From: a virus
Reading direction: 5' to 3' (one strand)
Virus record (IMG/VR): IMGVR_UViG_3300035180_001778
Span: 186,001-250,000 of that record
Length of the DNA: 64,000 bases
Numbering within the stretch: position 1 is the first letter of the stretch; the number at the start of each line of letters is the position of its first letter. A program made the position numbers and the translations under genes. Below are positions 52,228 through 60,230 of this stretch, in pieces. Below the pieces are notes generated by a model. The model was not told where the DNA came from. It ran no database searches and saw only the letters and a list, made by a program, of their open reading frames with translations.

Positions 52228-52446
52228 TCAGCCGAGGTTGAAGTTGCCACCCGTGGCAATACCCCACGTCGTCTTGCAAGCGACGCAGGCATACATGTGA
52301 GCCCCGACAGGATACCCAGGCGGAGTCACCTCCGTCACCTGGATCGAAGGGCAGTTCGGGGCCTTGCACTTCATGTGGACGACCTTCGGCTTCTCGTGCT
52401 CGACGGGGGGAAGTCCAGGAGTCGTTCCAGTGTAATCGATGGGCAT
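52228..52446 (-). CDS. zinc-ribbon protein, 72 aa
   Basis: Starts MPIDYTGTTPGLPPVEHEKP. Cys pairs CKAPNC and YACVACKTTW are set 24 residues apart, a zinc-ribbon spacing. ATG lies at the end of TTTGTAGGACGAGC. Adjacent to another ribbon gene (5 bp away), perhaps a duplicate. Function unknown. Confidence 0.65.
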   Translation of the reverse strand: MPIDYTGTTPGLPPVEHEKPKVVHMKCKAPNCPSIQVTEVTPPGYPVGAHMYACVACKTTWGIATGGNFNLG

Positions 52447-52453
52447 GCTCGTC

Positions 52454-52819
52454 CTACAAATTTGAGAGAGGGAAAGCCGTGGTGAAGATCCCCTGAAGCG
52501 TCCTCAAGACCAGAGCGTAGAAAACGGGATCTTGAAAGTCCGCCACCGAAGCGTCTGAAACCATGGCCGAAGAAACAGCCGTGGGTTTGAACGTACCGTC
52601 TTGAAGGAAGGGGACGATGAGCTTCCAGTCCTCATTCAAAACGGTAACATCCACACCCAAGCCGACCAGGCGCACAAATCCTACACCATGGCGAAAGTAT
52701 TGTGCCGCTTTCGCTTTGCCCCGGACCTGAGCCACGATGGCCAAAGCCACCCCAGGCAGATCCGATGTTCGAAGCCTTGCCGGCAGTCGCCCATGTACGA
52801 AGAAGAGCCGCTCGTCCAC
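52454..52819 (-). CDS. hypothetical protein, 121 aa
   Basis: The open frame continues upstream through the terminator at 52841, so the GTG at 52819 (VDERLFFVHGRLPAR) was chosen. Mixed beta/alpha (FVRLVGLGVDVTVLNEDWKLIVPFL), no family. Separated from the next gene upstream by the terminator. Confidence 0.55.
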   Translation of the reverse strand: MDERLFFVHGRLPARLRTSDLPGVALAIVAQVRGKAKAAQYFRHGVGFVRLVGLGVDVTVLNEDWKLIVPFLQDGTFKPTAVSSAMVSDASVADFQDPVFYALVLRTLQGIFTTAFPLSNL

Positions 52820-52840
52820 GCCTGAGCTGGAGCACAAATG

Positions 52841-52876
52841 AAAAAGGCCGGACCCCCTTTCGGGAGCCCGGCCTTT
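52841..52876 (-). terminator. intrinsic terminator
   Basis: AAAGGCCGG (52843-52851) and CCGGCCTTT (52868-52876) form a strong stem around a C/G-rich loop. On the minus strand it is followed by TTTTTC, so it ends transcripts of the gene stopping at 52905. Also a possible weak terminator on the plus strand. Confidence 0.8.
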
Positions 52877-52904
52877 GCTGGGGTCGATCAAAGAAACGAA
52901 AGGT

Positions 52905-53099
52905 CTACGGGAAGACCTGCGTCAGCGACGTCATCGAGAAGATGGCGTAGTAGTTCCCGTCCAGCTCGCTGGACTCGTGGGTGCCGCCGCCGGTATACGT
53001 GCTCCATTGAGCGTCCGCTTCCGGGCGGGTGAGAGGGTCAGTGGAAAGGACAGTCCACCCGTCGTAGATGTCCCAGTAGTAGATGGCAAAGGTTTCCAT
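52905..53099 (-). CDS. hypothetical protein, 64 aa
   Basis: Starts METFAIYYWDIYDGWTVLS and ends FSMTSLTQVFP; acidic/aromatic, GG-THESSELDGNYY in the middle. ATG preceded by TCACGTAGAGC. Composition suggests a small stand-alone beta domain; unknown function. Confidence 0.6.
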   Translation of the reverse strand: METFAIYYWDIYDGWTVLSTDPLTRPEADAQWSTYTGGGTHESSELDGNYYAIFSMTSLTQVFP

Positions 53100-53165
53100 G
53101 CTCTACGTGAGCTATAAAACCTTCCGTGATCTCGACTGAGAAATCAAGAATTTGCCACCCAGCAC

Positions 53166-53492
53166 TTAGGTCCATCGAGGGTCGTTCAGCTCAACCTTGT
53201 CTTCCGGCTCATGTTGGCAAGTCGAGAGCCCCGTGAACGTGGTCAGGCTCTCCTGTTGCGCATTCATGTGCGCTCCGAACTGCACTTGAATTTTGCGAAG
53301 AGCACCACCCTTGTAGATGGCCGCCAGCTTGTTCACATACGCGCCGTACTCACGAAGAAAAGCCTCGTCGTGGTAGAAATCGTCATGGTCCACAACATTA
53401 CGGACCACGATGTGTTGCACAGCGGTTTCGCTGTGCTTGCCCTTCTTGCCGTAGGTAGGGACGCGAAAACTGAATCGTAGGGAGATGTTCAT
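53166..53492 (-). CDS. hypothetical protein, 108 aa
   Basis: MNISLRFSFRVPTYGKKGKH..., charged with several His (HHDDFYHDE). ATG preceded by TTTGTAGGAGAGAC, a good ribosome site. A near-identical TGTAGGAGAG-x-C leader occurs before the gene at 53753, so both probably share translation control. No family recognised. Confidence 0.65.
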   Translation of the reverse strand: MNISLRFSFRVPTYGKKGKHSETAVQHIVVRNVVDHDDFYHDEAFLREYGAYVNKLAAIYKGGALRKIQVQFGAHMNAQQESLTTFTGLSTCQHEPEDKVELNDPRWT

Positions 53493-53522
53493 GTCTCTCC
53501 TACAAAGCGAAGAAGTCCCTGA

Positions 53523-53753
53523 TCAACCCCTTCTTTTCGTCCCTCTCCGCTTCATCCGGGCGGCAGCCGAAACAGCATCGGCCGCTGCGTACAGCTCGTG
53601 AAGGTCCTCAAACGCCAAGTATGTATCGGCAGCCCGCTCGGCACTCTCGGCGAACGCGTCCAGGTCCTCTTGCTCGAAAGAGGCGGCGAGATCAGGGGTT
53701 CTATGCCGGTAGGATGAGCGTGCTTCGCCCACCTCCGGCTGGAGATGGTTCAT
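53523..53753 (-). CDS. hypothetical protein, 76 aa
   Basis: MNHLQPEVGEARSSYRHRTPDL, Ala/Glu-rich helical centre (EDLDAFAESAERAADTY), basic end KRRGTKRRG that could bind nucleic acid. ATG preceded by ATGTAGGAGAGGC. No family recognised. Confidence 0.6.
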   Translation of the reverse strand: MNHLQPEVGEARSSYRHRTPDLAASFEQEDLDAFAESAERAADTYLAFEDLHELYAAADAVSAAARMKRRGTKRRG

Positions 53754-53783
53754 GCCTCTCCTACATGAGCACCATGAACGGGA

Positions 53784-54254
53784 TCAACCGAGGGGAAGCG
53801 AGGCCACCCGAAGACAGGCCGTCGTGAGCTTCCGCACCCCTTCGAGAAGAGTCTCGGGGGTGAACGGCATGGGTCCGAGGTGAAGGAGCCCCAAGGGGTC
53901 GATCTCAACCCCAAATTCTCGAAGGACCACCATGGTGCCGGAAGGAAATGCCCAGGTCAAGCCATTGATGTTCCGGCGGTTGACCGCTGCTTGATTCGTC
54001 TCGGGCTCGACGAGGTGCAACAGGCCGTCCTCAACCCTTGCTTCGAGGTCGAGCCAGGCGCCTTGGGGGTACTTGCTGTGGGTGCGGATCGTCACCGGCC
54101 CGCCAGGTACGGCAGCCTCAAGCAGGCGGATTTGGGGGTGTTGGCAGATGACTGCTCTCTCTTTGCTGGAGAGAAAGCCTACCGGACCGACGCGAAGATC
54201 GTTGGTCCGGTGCGTGGGGAGGAAGAAGGAACGGAGAGCGTGTCCAAATCCCAT
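53784..54254 (-). CDS. hypothetical protein, 156 aa
   Basis: Starts MGFGHALRSFFLPTHRTND. Beta-rich, small globular domain (SGTMVVLREFGVEIDPLGLLHL). Preceded by GGTGTA with a 9-nt spacer; the element lies in the loop of CCAAAT/ATTTGG. Downstream of GroEL in the transcript. No family recognised. Confidence 0.65.
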   Translation of the reverse strand: MGFGHALRSFFLPTHRTNDLRVGPVGFLSSKERAVICQHPQIRLLEAAVPGGPVTIRTHSKYPQGAWLDLEARVEDGLLHLVEPETNQAAVNRRNINGLTWAFPSGTMVVLREFGVEIDPLGLLHLGPMPFTPETLLEGVRKLTTACLRVASLPLG

Positions 54255-54263
54255 ACCCCCAAA

Positions 54264-54269
54264 TACACC
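54264..54269 (-). promoter_or_regulatory. GGTGTA start-proximal element
   Basis: GGTGTA, 9-nt spacer TTTGGGGGT, ATG at 54254. CCAAAT and ATTTGG flank the element, so it sits in a small hairpin. Confidence 0.45.
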
Positions 54270-54296
54270 GATTTGGAGATATGGGACGGAAGACGG

Positions 54297-56015
<1,719 letters not shown>

Positions 56016-56399
56016 TCAATTTCTCCGGTTGGTCTGCCCCGACCTATACACCACGGCGATCTCATCAGGGTCAAGATCCGCCGGGTCAGGCACAGGGATA
56101 CCAGGATGAGACATCGGACCGGGTTTCGGAGGGGGCGTCTCGAAGTGTCGAGGCCTCCAGAAGGGACGCGAGGCCTCATTCTTCCGCGCCCAGAGCCACC
56201 CATACGCATCGAGCAACACGATACGAAGGTCGGGGTTCTCGCGAGCCCAGACAACCTTCTCATCCGCGTCCGTGTAGGAGGCCCAGTAGAAGCTCTCAAC
56301 CAGCTCGAAGCTGAACCGCCAACCAGGAGGGAGGGCGGTATGTACCGCAGCCTCGATCTCCCCCGGAGTCCAGGCGGTCATCTCCTGGAGTGAGAACAT
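56016..56399 (-). CDS. hypothetical protein, 127 aa
   Basis: [22 protein letters not shown] at 56399 is one base after a TAG stop (TAG-ATG). Contains several Trp and acidic patches and ends [16 protein letters not shown]. It is directly upstream of GroEL and includes a GGTGTA copy near its end, 31 nt before GroEL's start. No family recognised. Confidence 0.65.
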   Translation of the reverse strand: MFSLQEMTAWTPGEIEAAVHTALPPGWRFSFELVESFYWASYTDADEKVVWARENPDLRIVLLDAYGWLWARKNEASRPFWRPRHFETPPPKPGPMSHPGIPVPDPADLDPDEIAVVYRSGQTNRRN

Positions 56400-56621
56400 C
56401 TACTTCCAACGTCCGCGTTTTTCGCGAGGCACAGGCCAGAGTCCTTGTGCCTCCAAAACAGAACGAAGCTCCAAGATCCGGATCTTGGAGCTTCGTCTCC
56501 AACGTCGAAGTGACCAGCGTAGCTTCAGAGCTAGACGATGCGCTCGTGACTTCCCAATCGACAGAGCCCACTCGGCTTCGTGCTCTTTTGAGACTGCCCG
56601 AGATTTACGACTGGGGGTCAT
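56400..56621 (-). CDS. small basic protein candidate, 73 aa
   Basis: MTPSRKSRAVSKEHEAEWAL then a very basic region (KLRWSLRRWRRSSKIRIL, REKRGRWK). The ATG at 56621 begins only 3 nt after the 3' end of tRNA-Thr, so processing would give a near-leaderless message. A 34-bp perfect palindrome lies in its second half, and that may be the real reason for the open frame. Stop is joined to the next gene as TAG-ATG. Moderate confidence. Confidence 0.4.
   Translation of the reverse strand: MTPSRKSRAVSKEHEAEWALSIGKSRAHRLALKLRWSLRRWRRSSKIRILELRSVLEAQGLWPVPREKRGRWK
56463..56496. repeat. 34-bp perfect palindrome
   Basis: ACGAAGCTCCAAGATCC at 56463-56479 is exactly repeated as reverse complement at 56480-56496, with no spacer. 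It codes part of the small basic ORF. Could fold into a 15-bp hairpin in RNA or bind a dimeric protein. It lies upstream of the GroEL operon in transcription order. Confidence 0.85.
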
Positions 56622-56623
56622 TT

Positions 56624-56698
56624 TGGAGCTGACGAGGGGAGTCGAACCCCTAACCAACAGTTTACAAAACTGCTGCACTTCCATTGTGCTACGCCAGC
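56624..56698 (-). tRNA. tRNA-Thr (anticodon TGT)
   Basis: Acceptor GCTGGCG/CGTCAGC with one G-T pair, D-arm GTAGCACAATGGAAGTGC, anticodon stem GCAGT/ACTGT with loop TTTGTAA, T-arm AGGGGTTCGACTCCCCT, CCA encoded. Complete class I cloverleaf. Confidence 0.9.
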
Positions 56699-56775
56699 AT
56701 AGACCTCGCCCCACCTCGACCTAACATCTCTTTGATATGGTTTGTCGCCCCTTTGGGGAATGTGTGAAGAAAGGT

Positions 56776-56860
56776 TGGCGGAAGAAGGAGGATTCGAACC
56801 CCGAGGTTTTTAGGCCCCAACTGTTTAGCAAACAGCCCCCAGCCCTGCTGGTCATCTTCC
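56776..56860 (-). tRNA. tRNA-Ser (anticodon GCT)
   Basis: Class II: acceptor GGAAGAT/TTCTTCC (last pair T-T mismatched), anticodon stem GCTGT/ACAGT with loop TTGCTAA, long variable arm (GGGGCCTAAAAACCTC), T-loop TTCGAAT, CCA encoded. Serves AGC/AGT codons. Confidence 0.85.
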
Positions 56861-56934
56861 AAGTCCCATCCCGCAGACCGTACCAAGGGCCCGCTTGCTT
56901 TTTGGTGGAAAGCCAGGCCGATGGGGAGCCTGAG

Positions 56935-57021
56935 CGGAAGAAGGAGGTCTTGATCCCCACCCCCATTTCTGGGAGCACACTGTTTTCGAGGCAGGTCCGA
57001 CCCCCGGTCGGTTCTTCTTCC
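56935..57021 (-). tRNA. tRNA-Ser-like (anticodon CGA), degenerate
   Basis: Acceptor GGAAGAA/TTCTTCC perfect. Variable arm of class II size. Anticodon loop reads CTCGAAA, but the stem has only three good pairs, and the T-loop reads ATCAAGA rather than TTCGA-like. So the gene may be decayed or unusual. Without CCA. Confidence 0.5.
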
Positions 57022-57072
57022 AAAGTGACCTCCCTCTGTTACACCGAAGTGTGAGGGACGGTCAAGGGTTTT

Positions 57073-57285
57073 CTACTTCCCGGCGTCGAGAAGCATCTTG
57101 CCCGTGGAGCTGGACGAAGACGAGCTGGAGGCCGTCGAGCTACCCGAGCTGGACGAGACCGAGCTGGAAGCCGAGCCGCCCGTTCCCGTGCTGGTCGTCG
57201 CGGTCGGTTGAACCGACGAGCAGGCGGACAGGATGATGGCACAAGCCAGAAGAGCGAGGGACTGCGTGAAACCCTTGAAAAGCAT
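57073..57285 (-). CDS. poly-serine lipoprotein, 70 aa
   Basis: MLFKGFTQSLALLACAIILSAC then a Ser-rich tail (about 60% Ser, with runs of eight). Signal peptide with lipobox LSAC: cleavage and lipidation of Cys expected, anchoring to a membrane. GGAG lies 9 nt before the ATG at 57285. It is wedged between two serine tRNA genes. Possible spanin-type outer-membrane lipoprotein or superinfection factor; inference only. Confidence 0.75.
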   Translation of the reverse strand: MLFKGFTQSLALLACAIILSACSSVQPTATTSTGTGGSASSSVSSSSGSSTASSSSSSSSTGKMLLDAGK

Positions 57286-57321
57286 CGGGAAAGTCTCCAA
57301 TTCCGTTCCAATAGAAGCGAA

Positions 57322-57407
57322 TGGCGGAAGGCGGAGGAGTCGAACCCCAACGTGTCTAGCGCTCCCTGGCGTTCAAAACCAGTTTGCCTCCAATGGCGGC
57401 GCCTTCC
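57322..57407 (-). tRNA. tRNA-Ser (anticodon TGA)
   Basis: Acceptor GGAAGGC/GCCTTCC perfect, anticodon stem CTGGT/GCCAG with loop TTTGAAC, long variable arm (GGGAGCGCTAGACACGTT), T-arm with TTCGACT, CCA encoded. Class II. Confidence 0.85.
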
Positions 57408-57444
57408 AAGCGGACGTACTACCTACGTCCTTTCTACAAATCGA

Positions 57445-58026
57445 TCAAGGGTTTGTAGACGGAATCTCGATGTAGCCCCGGAAGGTAAGAGAGATCCTCT
57501 CACCACACTGCACGGGGCTCTTGGGGATCCTGTGCATGTGCGTGTTCTGCATCCCGGGGGCCATGAGGGCGAGGGACCCGTGCTGGAGCTTCAGCCGCTC
57601 GGGATCGAGCTGAACCGGAAGCTCAGGGCGAGCTTCCATGATCTGCTTGAACCAAATCTCGCGCTCGAATACAAGCGACACGATCCCGATGGGACGGGCG
57701 TCGTCCATCTCGGGCGAGTCATCGGCGTGCCACCCAAGCTGGTCCTTCTGATCCAGGTAGCGGTTGAGGAAGCAGACCTCGAAGGTCGCCCCCGTGAGCG
57801 CTTCGAGGTCCTTCCTGATCTCCCGGATGACGGGATGGTACGGACGAGGCTCGTACAGCCGGCGTCCCTTGCCCCGTCCGTAGACGTAGGGGGTCGGGGT
57901 GTCGTTGCAGTAGTACTCGCACCTGGGAGCGTCACCACGGCGCTCCCAGTCCAGATCATTCCGAAGAGCCGCGAACGCCTTGTCAGGGTCCGAGACGAAC
58001 TTGTAGGTGACGGGGGCCTTTTCCAT
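57445..58026 (-). CDS. AlkB-type 2-oxoglutarate/Fe(II) dioxygenase
   Basis: 193 aa from MEKAPVTYKFVSDP (ATG at 58026, 10 nt after GGTGTA). Motifs: PRCEYYCNDTPTPYVYGRG, LNRYLDQKDQLGWHADDSP (HxD iron ligands), HGSLALMAPGMQNTHMHRIP (second His), and ERISLTFRGY (Arg for 2-oxoglutarate). This is the AlkB order. It may repair alkylated phage nucleic acids or act against host modification defences. Flanked by tRNA genes. Confidence 0.85.
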   Translation of the reverse strand: MEKAPVTYKFVSDPDKAFAALRNDLDWERRGDAPRCEYYCNDTPTPYVYGRGKGRRLYEPRPYHPVIREIRKDLEALTGATFEVCFLNRYLDQKDQLGWHADDSPEMDDARPIGIVSLVFEREIWFKQIMEARPELPVQLDPERLKLQHGSLALMAPGMQNTHMHRIPKSPVQCGERISLTFRGYIEIPSTNP

Positions 58027-58036
58027 GGGGTCTAGA

Positions 58037-58042
58037 TACACC
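58037..58042 (-). promoter_or_regulatory. GGTGTA start-proximal element
   Basis: GGTGTA, 10-nt spacer TCTAGACCCC, ATG at 58026. A hairpin (AAGCTCCC.../...GGGGAGCGCTT, 58043-58069) lies immediately upstream, as seen at 4391 and 62931. Confidence 0.5.
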
Positions 58043-58264
58043 GAAGCGCTCCCCTTTGGGAGGGAGCTTGGACTCGGCGTTTGGGGGTCGTGGCGAGGTG
58101 AAGCGCGAGATCCCCATCCTATGGTCGGGCGGAGAATCCTGTTCGAGGCCTTCCGCGCGACACCGACCGGGGTTCCTGGTTGAGGACTCCCGGCTGTCCA
58201 AGCTCCCTTCCAGAAGGGAGCGCTGTGATCATCCTACAGGTTGATGCCGCTGGGGATCAACCCG
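58043..58264. other. non-coding gap with hairpins
   Basis: No supported gene. Hairpins: 58043-58069 next to the GGTGTA element; GCTCCCTTC/GAAGGGAGC (about 58200-58224), without a T-run; GGTTGAT/ATCAACC around 58240-58262 directly left of the inverted-repeat element. Looks like a processed leader or trailer zone of RNA genes. Confidence 0.5.
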
Positions 58265-58545
58265 TTCGTTCGTATTCTGAGAAGAGTCCCCGAACAACCC
58301 CTTGGGACCAGCCTCAAGGCTGTTCGGGACACCGGGATCTCACCCCCAATGCTCTCTTGCCACGTTTTTCCGTCAGAACACCTGGTCGCGTCCTTGCGGC
58401 ACTCTTCGGAAGTCAGCTCGGTTTACGCCGAGCTGCTCCTCTCCGTGGGGACTGCCTTGTATGGCTCCCATCCCCATTCGAGAGCATTTCATGCTGACCG
58501 TGGGGTTTCCACAGTCGAGAGGACTCTTCTCAGAATACGAACGAA
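58265..58545. repeat. structured RNA candidate closed by 25-bp inverted repeat
   Basis: 58265-58289 is the exact reverse complement of 58521-58545. Inside are nested helices: 290-296 with 321-327, within it 300-304 with 315-319; 348-356 with 480-488 (9 bp AATGCTCTC/GAGAGCATT); and 414-421 with 428-435 (CAGCTCGG hairpin), all numbered from 58000. No ORF is credible on either strand. On the minus strand it begins 2 nt after a tRNA-Trp-like gene. Probably a folded non-coding RNA, possibly processed by RNase III. Confidence 0.7.
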
Positions 58546-58547
58546 AC

Positions 58548-58625
58548 AACCAAGGGCGGATTCGAACCGCCTACCAATGGCGACCCTTTTGGAGAGTGCC
58601 CACCGCACCATGCGATGTCCTTGGT
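58548..58625 (-). tRNA. tRNA-Trp-like (anticodon CCA)
   Basis: Acceptor ACCAAGG/CCTTGGT perfect, T-arm GGCGG-TTCGAAT-CCGCC perfect, anticodon loop CTCCAAA with a weak stem (GCACT/AGGGT), variable loop longer than usual. CCA not encoded. It looks like Trp but its middle is 5 nt too long. Its 5' sequence also pairs with the preceding GAGAGT/ACTCTC, so alternative folds exist. Confidence 0.5.
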
Positions 58626-58930
58626 TAAAAAACTGGGCGTCCTATCACTTAGACGACTCTCGTGAGAGAGGAAGGTGTCGAACCTTCATACCCAACGGGG
58701 TGCCCGATACCAACGGACAGATGGGACTCGAACCCACCTCGACCCCTACTCTAAGAAGTCCGAACACGTTGGAAATTCACAGGTCTGCTTTCCACCGCAG
58801 AGCAAGCTTTAATCGTGTTCAGTCTTCGGTCGCAAGCCAGGGAGTCGAACCCCGCTTCACATCGATCACCTTGGAAGGCTGGCCGCCCGGCCACTTTTCG
58901 TCGATGCCCTGCGATGAGGGTCCTACAACG
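58626..58930 (-). other. tRNA-derived region with three orphan T-arms
   Basis: T-arm signatures occur at 58671-58687 (GAAGG-TTCGACA-CCTTC), 58721-58737 (GTGGG-TTCGAGT-CCCAT) and about 58838-58854 (CGGGG-TTCGACT-CCCTG). No normal acceptor, D-arm and anticodon set can be built for them: neighbouring half-molecules such as GAGAGTCGTCTAAG look like 5' halves. They may be decayed tRNAs or a tRNA-like array. No gene is supported on either strand here. Confidence 0.5.
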
Positions 58931-59402
58931 GGAGGACCTGCCCGATCAACCTCAAAGACTTCTGAATAGTCGATCTGTGTGGCCGCTCAGGTGCAATCAC
59001 GGTAGTCATGTACCGGAGGATTGCCGATCCCGCCGCCTGGGTCTTCGGTCCGGGGGTGCCAGTTCGCCCTCTACGCTGGCACCCTTGTCCTTCCACACAG
59101 AATCAGAAACCTCAAGTCAGACCTACGTGGTCTTGACGTTGGCCGTTCCGGTGAGTCATGTCACCGAGGCTGCTCCCGCGTTGGCGTTGGGGTCTTGGGT
59201 CAGTGTTGGCGTCGAGTATCTTACCCACCTTGGAGGCATGGGTACCTTCTGAGCGCGCTTCTGACTTGTCCCTGCCACGCAGGCCTGACTTGAGGCGTCG
59301 TACTATTCAGTTGTCAATGACCGAGTCGGCTTTCGTTCTCCGTCTCGTAGTAGTTCTACAGTCTGAGTCGTTCCCTGATCAACCTCGGGGTGTTTTTTCT
59401 TG
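58931..59402. other. non-coding stretch, 470 bp
   Basis: No convincing coding frame or tRNA. A 9-bp hairpin GTGCCAG/CTGGCAC lies at about 59055-59086. AACCTC/GAGGTT with a T-run loop (59375-59406) precedes the second inverted-repeat element. Small plus-strand frames here have no homology-like features and cross RNA genes. Confidence 0.5.
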
Positions 59403-59551
59403 AGGTTCGGGTTGAGCAGAGCACAACCTTCGTGCTGACTCGAACAGCCACACCCAACCTTGGGATACCGGACTCGAACCGGAATACAGAGGCTTATGCT
59501 GCCCCTGTGAGATACCCTTCTCTCCAGTTGTGCTCTGCTCAACCCGAACCT
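59403..59551. repeat. tRNA-like element closed by 25-bp inverted repeat
   Basis: 59403-59427 is the exact reverse complement of 59527-59551. On the minus strand the interior contains two T-arms (CCGG-TTCGAGT-CCGG and GCTG-TTCGAGT-CAGC), a D-arm-like GAGA-GAAGGGTA-TCTC and a hairpin with loop AGCATAA on a GGGGC/GCCTC stem. So it resembles tRNA parts set on a very long acceptor stem. It starts 2 nt after tRNA-Ser(GGA) on the minus strand, like the element at 58265. Confidence 0.7.
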
Positions 59552-59553
59552 AG

Positions 59554-59638
59554 CGGAAGATAGAGGCGTCGAACCCCGGCAGATAAATCCGCCACACCGT
59601 TTTCCAAACGGGCCTCGCTCCGAGCGAGAATATCTTCC
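59554..59638 (-). tRNA. tRNA-Ser (anticodon GGA)
   Basis: Acceptor GGAAGAT/ATCTTCC perfect, D-arm CTCGCTCGGAGCGAG, anticodon loop TTGGAAA on CCGT/ACGG-based stem, variable arm GGCGGATTTATCTGCC, T-loop TTCGACG. CCA not encoded. Confidence 0.8.
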
Positions 59639-59646
59639 AAAACGTG

Positions 59647-59762
59647 GGGGAGTGTCCAGGAATCGAACCTGGCTAGCTTTTCAGCAGGTCATTGAGAGAA
59701 GGAGCATGTGGCCACATGCTCAAACCTCATAAAAACCCTCGTCTTCCAAGACGAACACTCCC
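59647..59762 (-). other. tRNA-like element, 116 nt
   Basis: Acceptor GGGAGTG/CACTCCC and T-arm CCAGG-TTCGATT-CCTGG are perfect, but the middle is about 40 nt too long and holds hairpins CGTCTTGGAAGACG and a 20-bp palindrome at 59702-59721 (GAGCATGTGG/CCACATGCTC). No normal anticodon arm is evident. Could be a tRNA with an insertion or a mimic. Confidence 0.6.
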
Positions 59763-59764
59763 TT

Positions 59765-59834
59765 TTTGCCGAGGGGAGTTGAACCCCCAACCTTCCCCTT
59801 GTGGGGGATGTTCTACCATTGGAACTACGGCTAC
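59765..59834 (-). other. tRNA-like element, unusual anticodon loop
   Basis: D-arm GTTCC-AATGGTA-GAAC and T-arm GGGGG-TTCAACT-CCCCT are canonical. The anticodon arm is TCCCC-CACAA-GGGGA, a 5-nt loop, and the acceptor pairs only GCCG/CGGC. So it is probably decayed or modified; identity undetermined. Confidence 0.5.
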
Positions 59835-59850
59835 ATCTTGAGGGGGAAGC

Positions 59851-59898
59851 GACTCTGGCCTTACCCGCGGCCCCCAAGGGGGCGGGCCAGAGTCTTTT
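59851..59898 (+). terminator. plus-strand intrinsic terminator
   Basis: GACTCTGGCC (59851-59860) pairs with GGCCAGAGTC (59885-59894), extended by a GGCCCCC/GGGGGC inner helix, followed by TTTT on the plus strand. It is the clearest plus-strand stop signal in the RNA region, although no plus-strand gene is visible upstream. Confidence 0.65.
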
Positions 59899-60230
59899 CA
59901 CCAAGGCCGGCGACCCTGGACTTCACGGCCCCGCTGCCTTTGGCAGATTCGGGGTAGTCTTACTCGCCTTCATCAGGGGAGCCCGTTTGAGTTTTCCTGT
60001 GGAGGGGTAACTCAGAAACCCAGGGATGTTTTGGACGGCCTTATCCCACCGAGCCGCCAAGCCTCGCATTGTAGCCCGGTATCACCCGGGGGCTTGGTCT
60101 ACGCGGTCTTTGTCCCGCATGGTCATCTGCATGTTTTCACTGTATCTCCTTCCGTCTCCTTTTCGTTTCAGCGTCTCGATGTAACCTCTACAGGCCGACC
60201 CCCAAGACGATCAACCGAATCGGATCTTTT
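59899..60230. other. non-coding stretch, 330 bp, folded
   Basis: No gene supported. Hairpins: TGAGTT/AACTCA (about 59986-60013), and a two-stem arrangement CCAAGCC.../...GGCTTGG (60057-60099) enclosing CCCGG/CCGGG. It lies just after the stop of the frameshifted ATP-grasp gene on the minus strand, so it could be its 3' region or another structured RNA. Confidence 0.4.

Noticed and set aside
58670-58671. Circularly permuted tRNA at about 58640-58700
   Set aside because: A 3' half (T-arm then CTCTCTC) lies just before a 5' half (GAGAGTCGTCTAAG), as in permuted tRNAs, but the anticodon stems do not pair well enough and GAGAGT pairs better with ACTCTC further down.
58241-58969. 242-codon plus-strand frame
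   Set aside because: Runs through the structured element and tRNA T-arms (translated as NR, PTS blocks), and has no protein-like composition.
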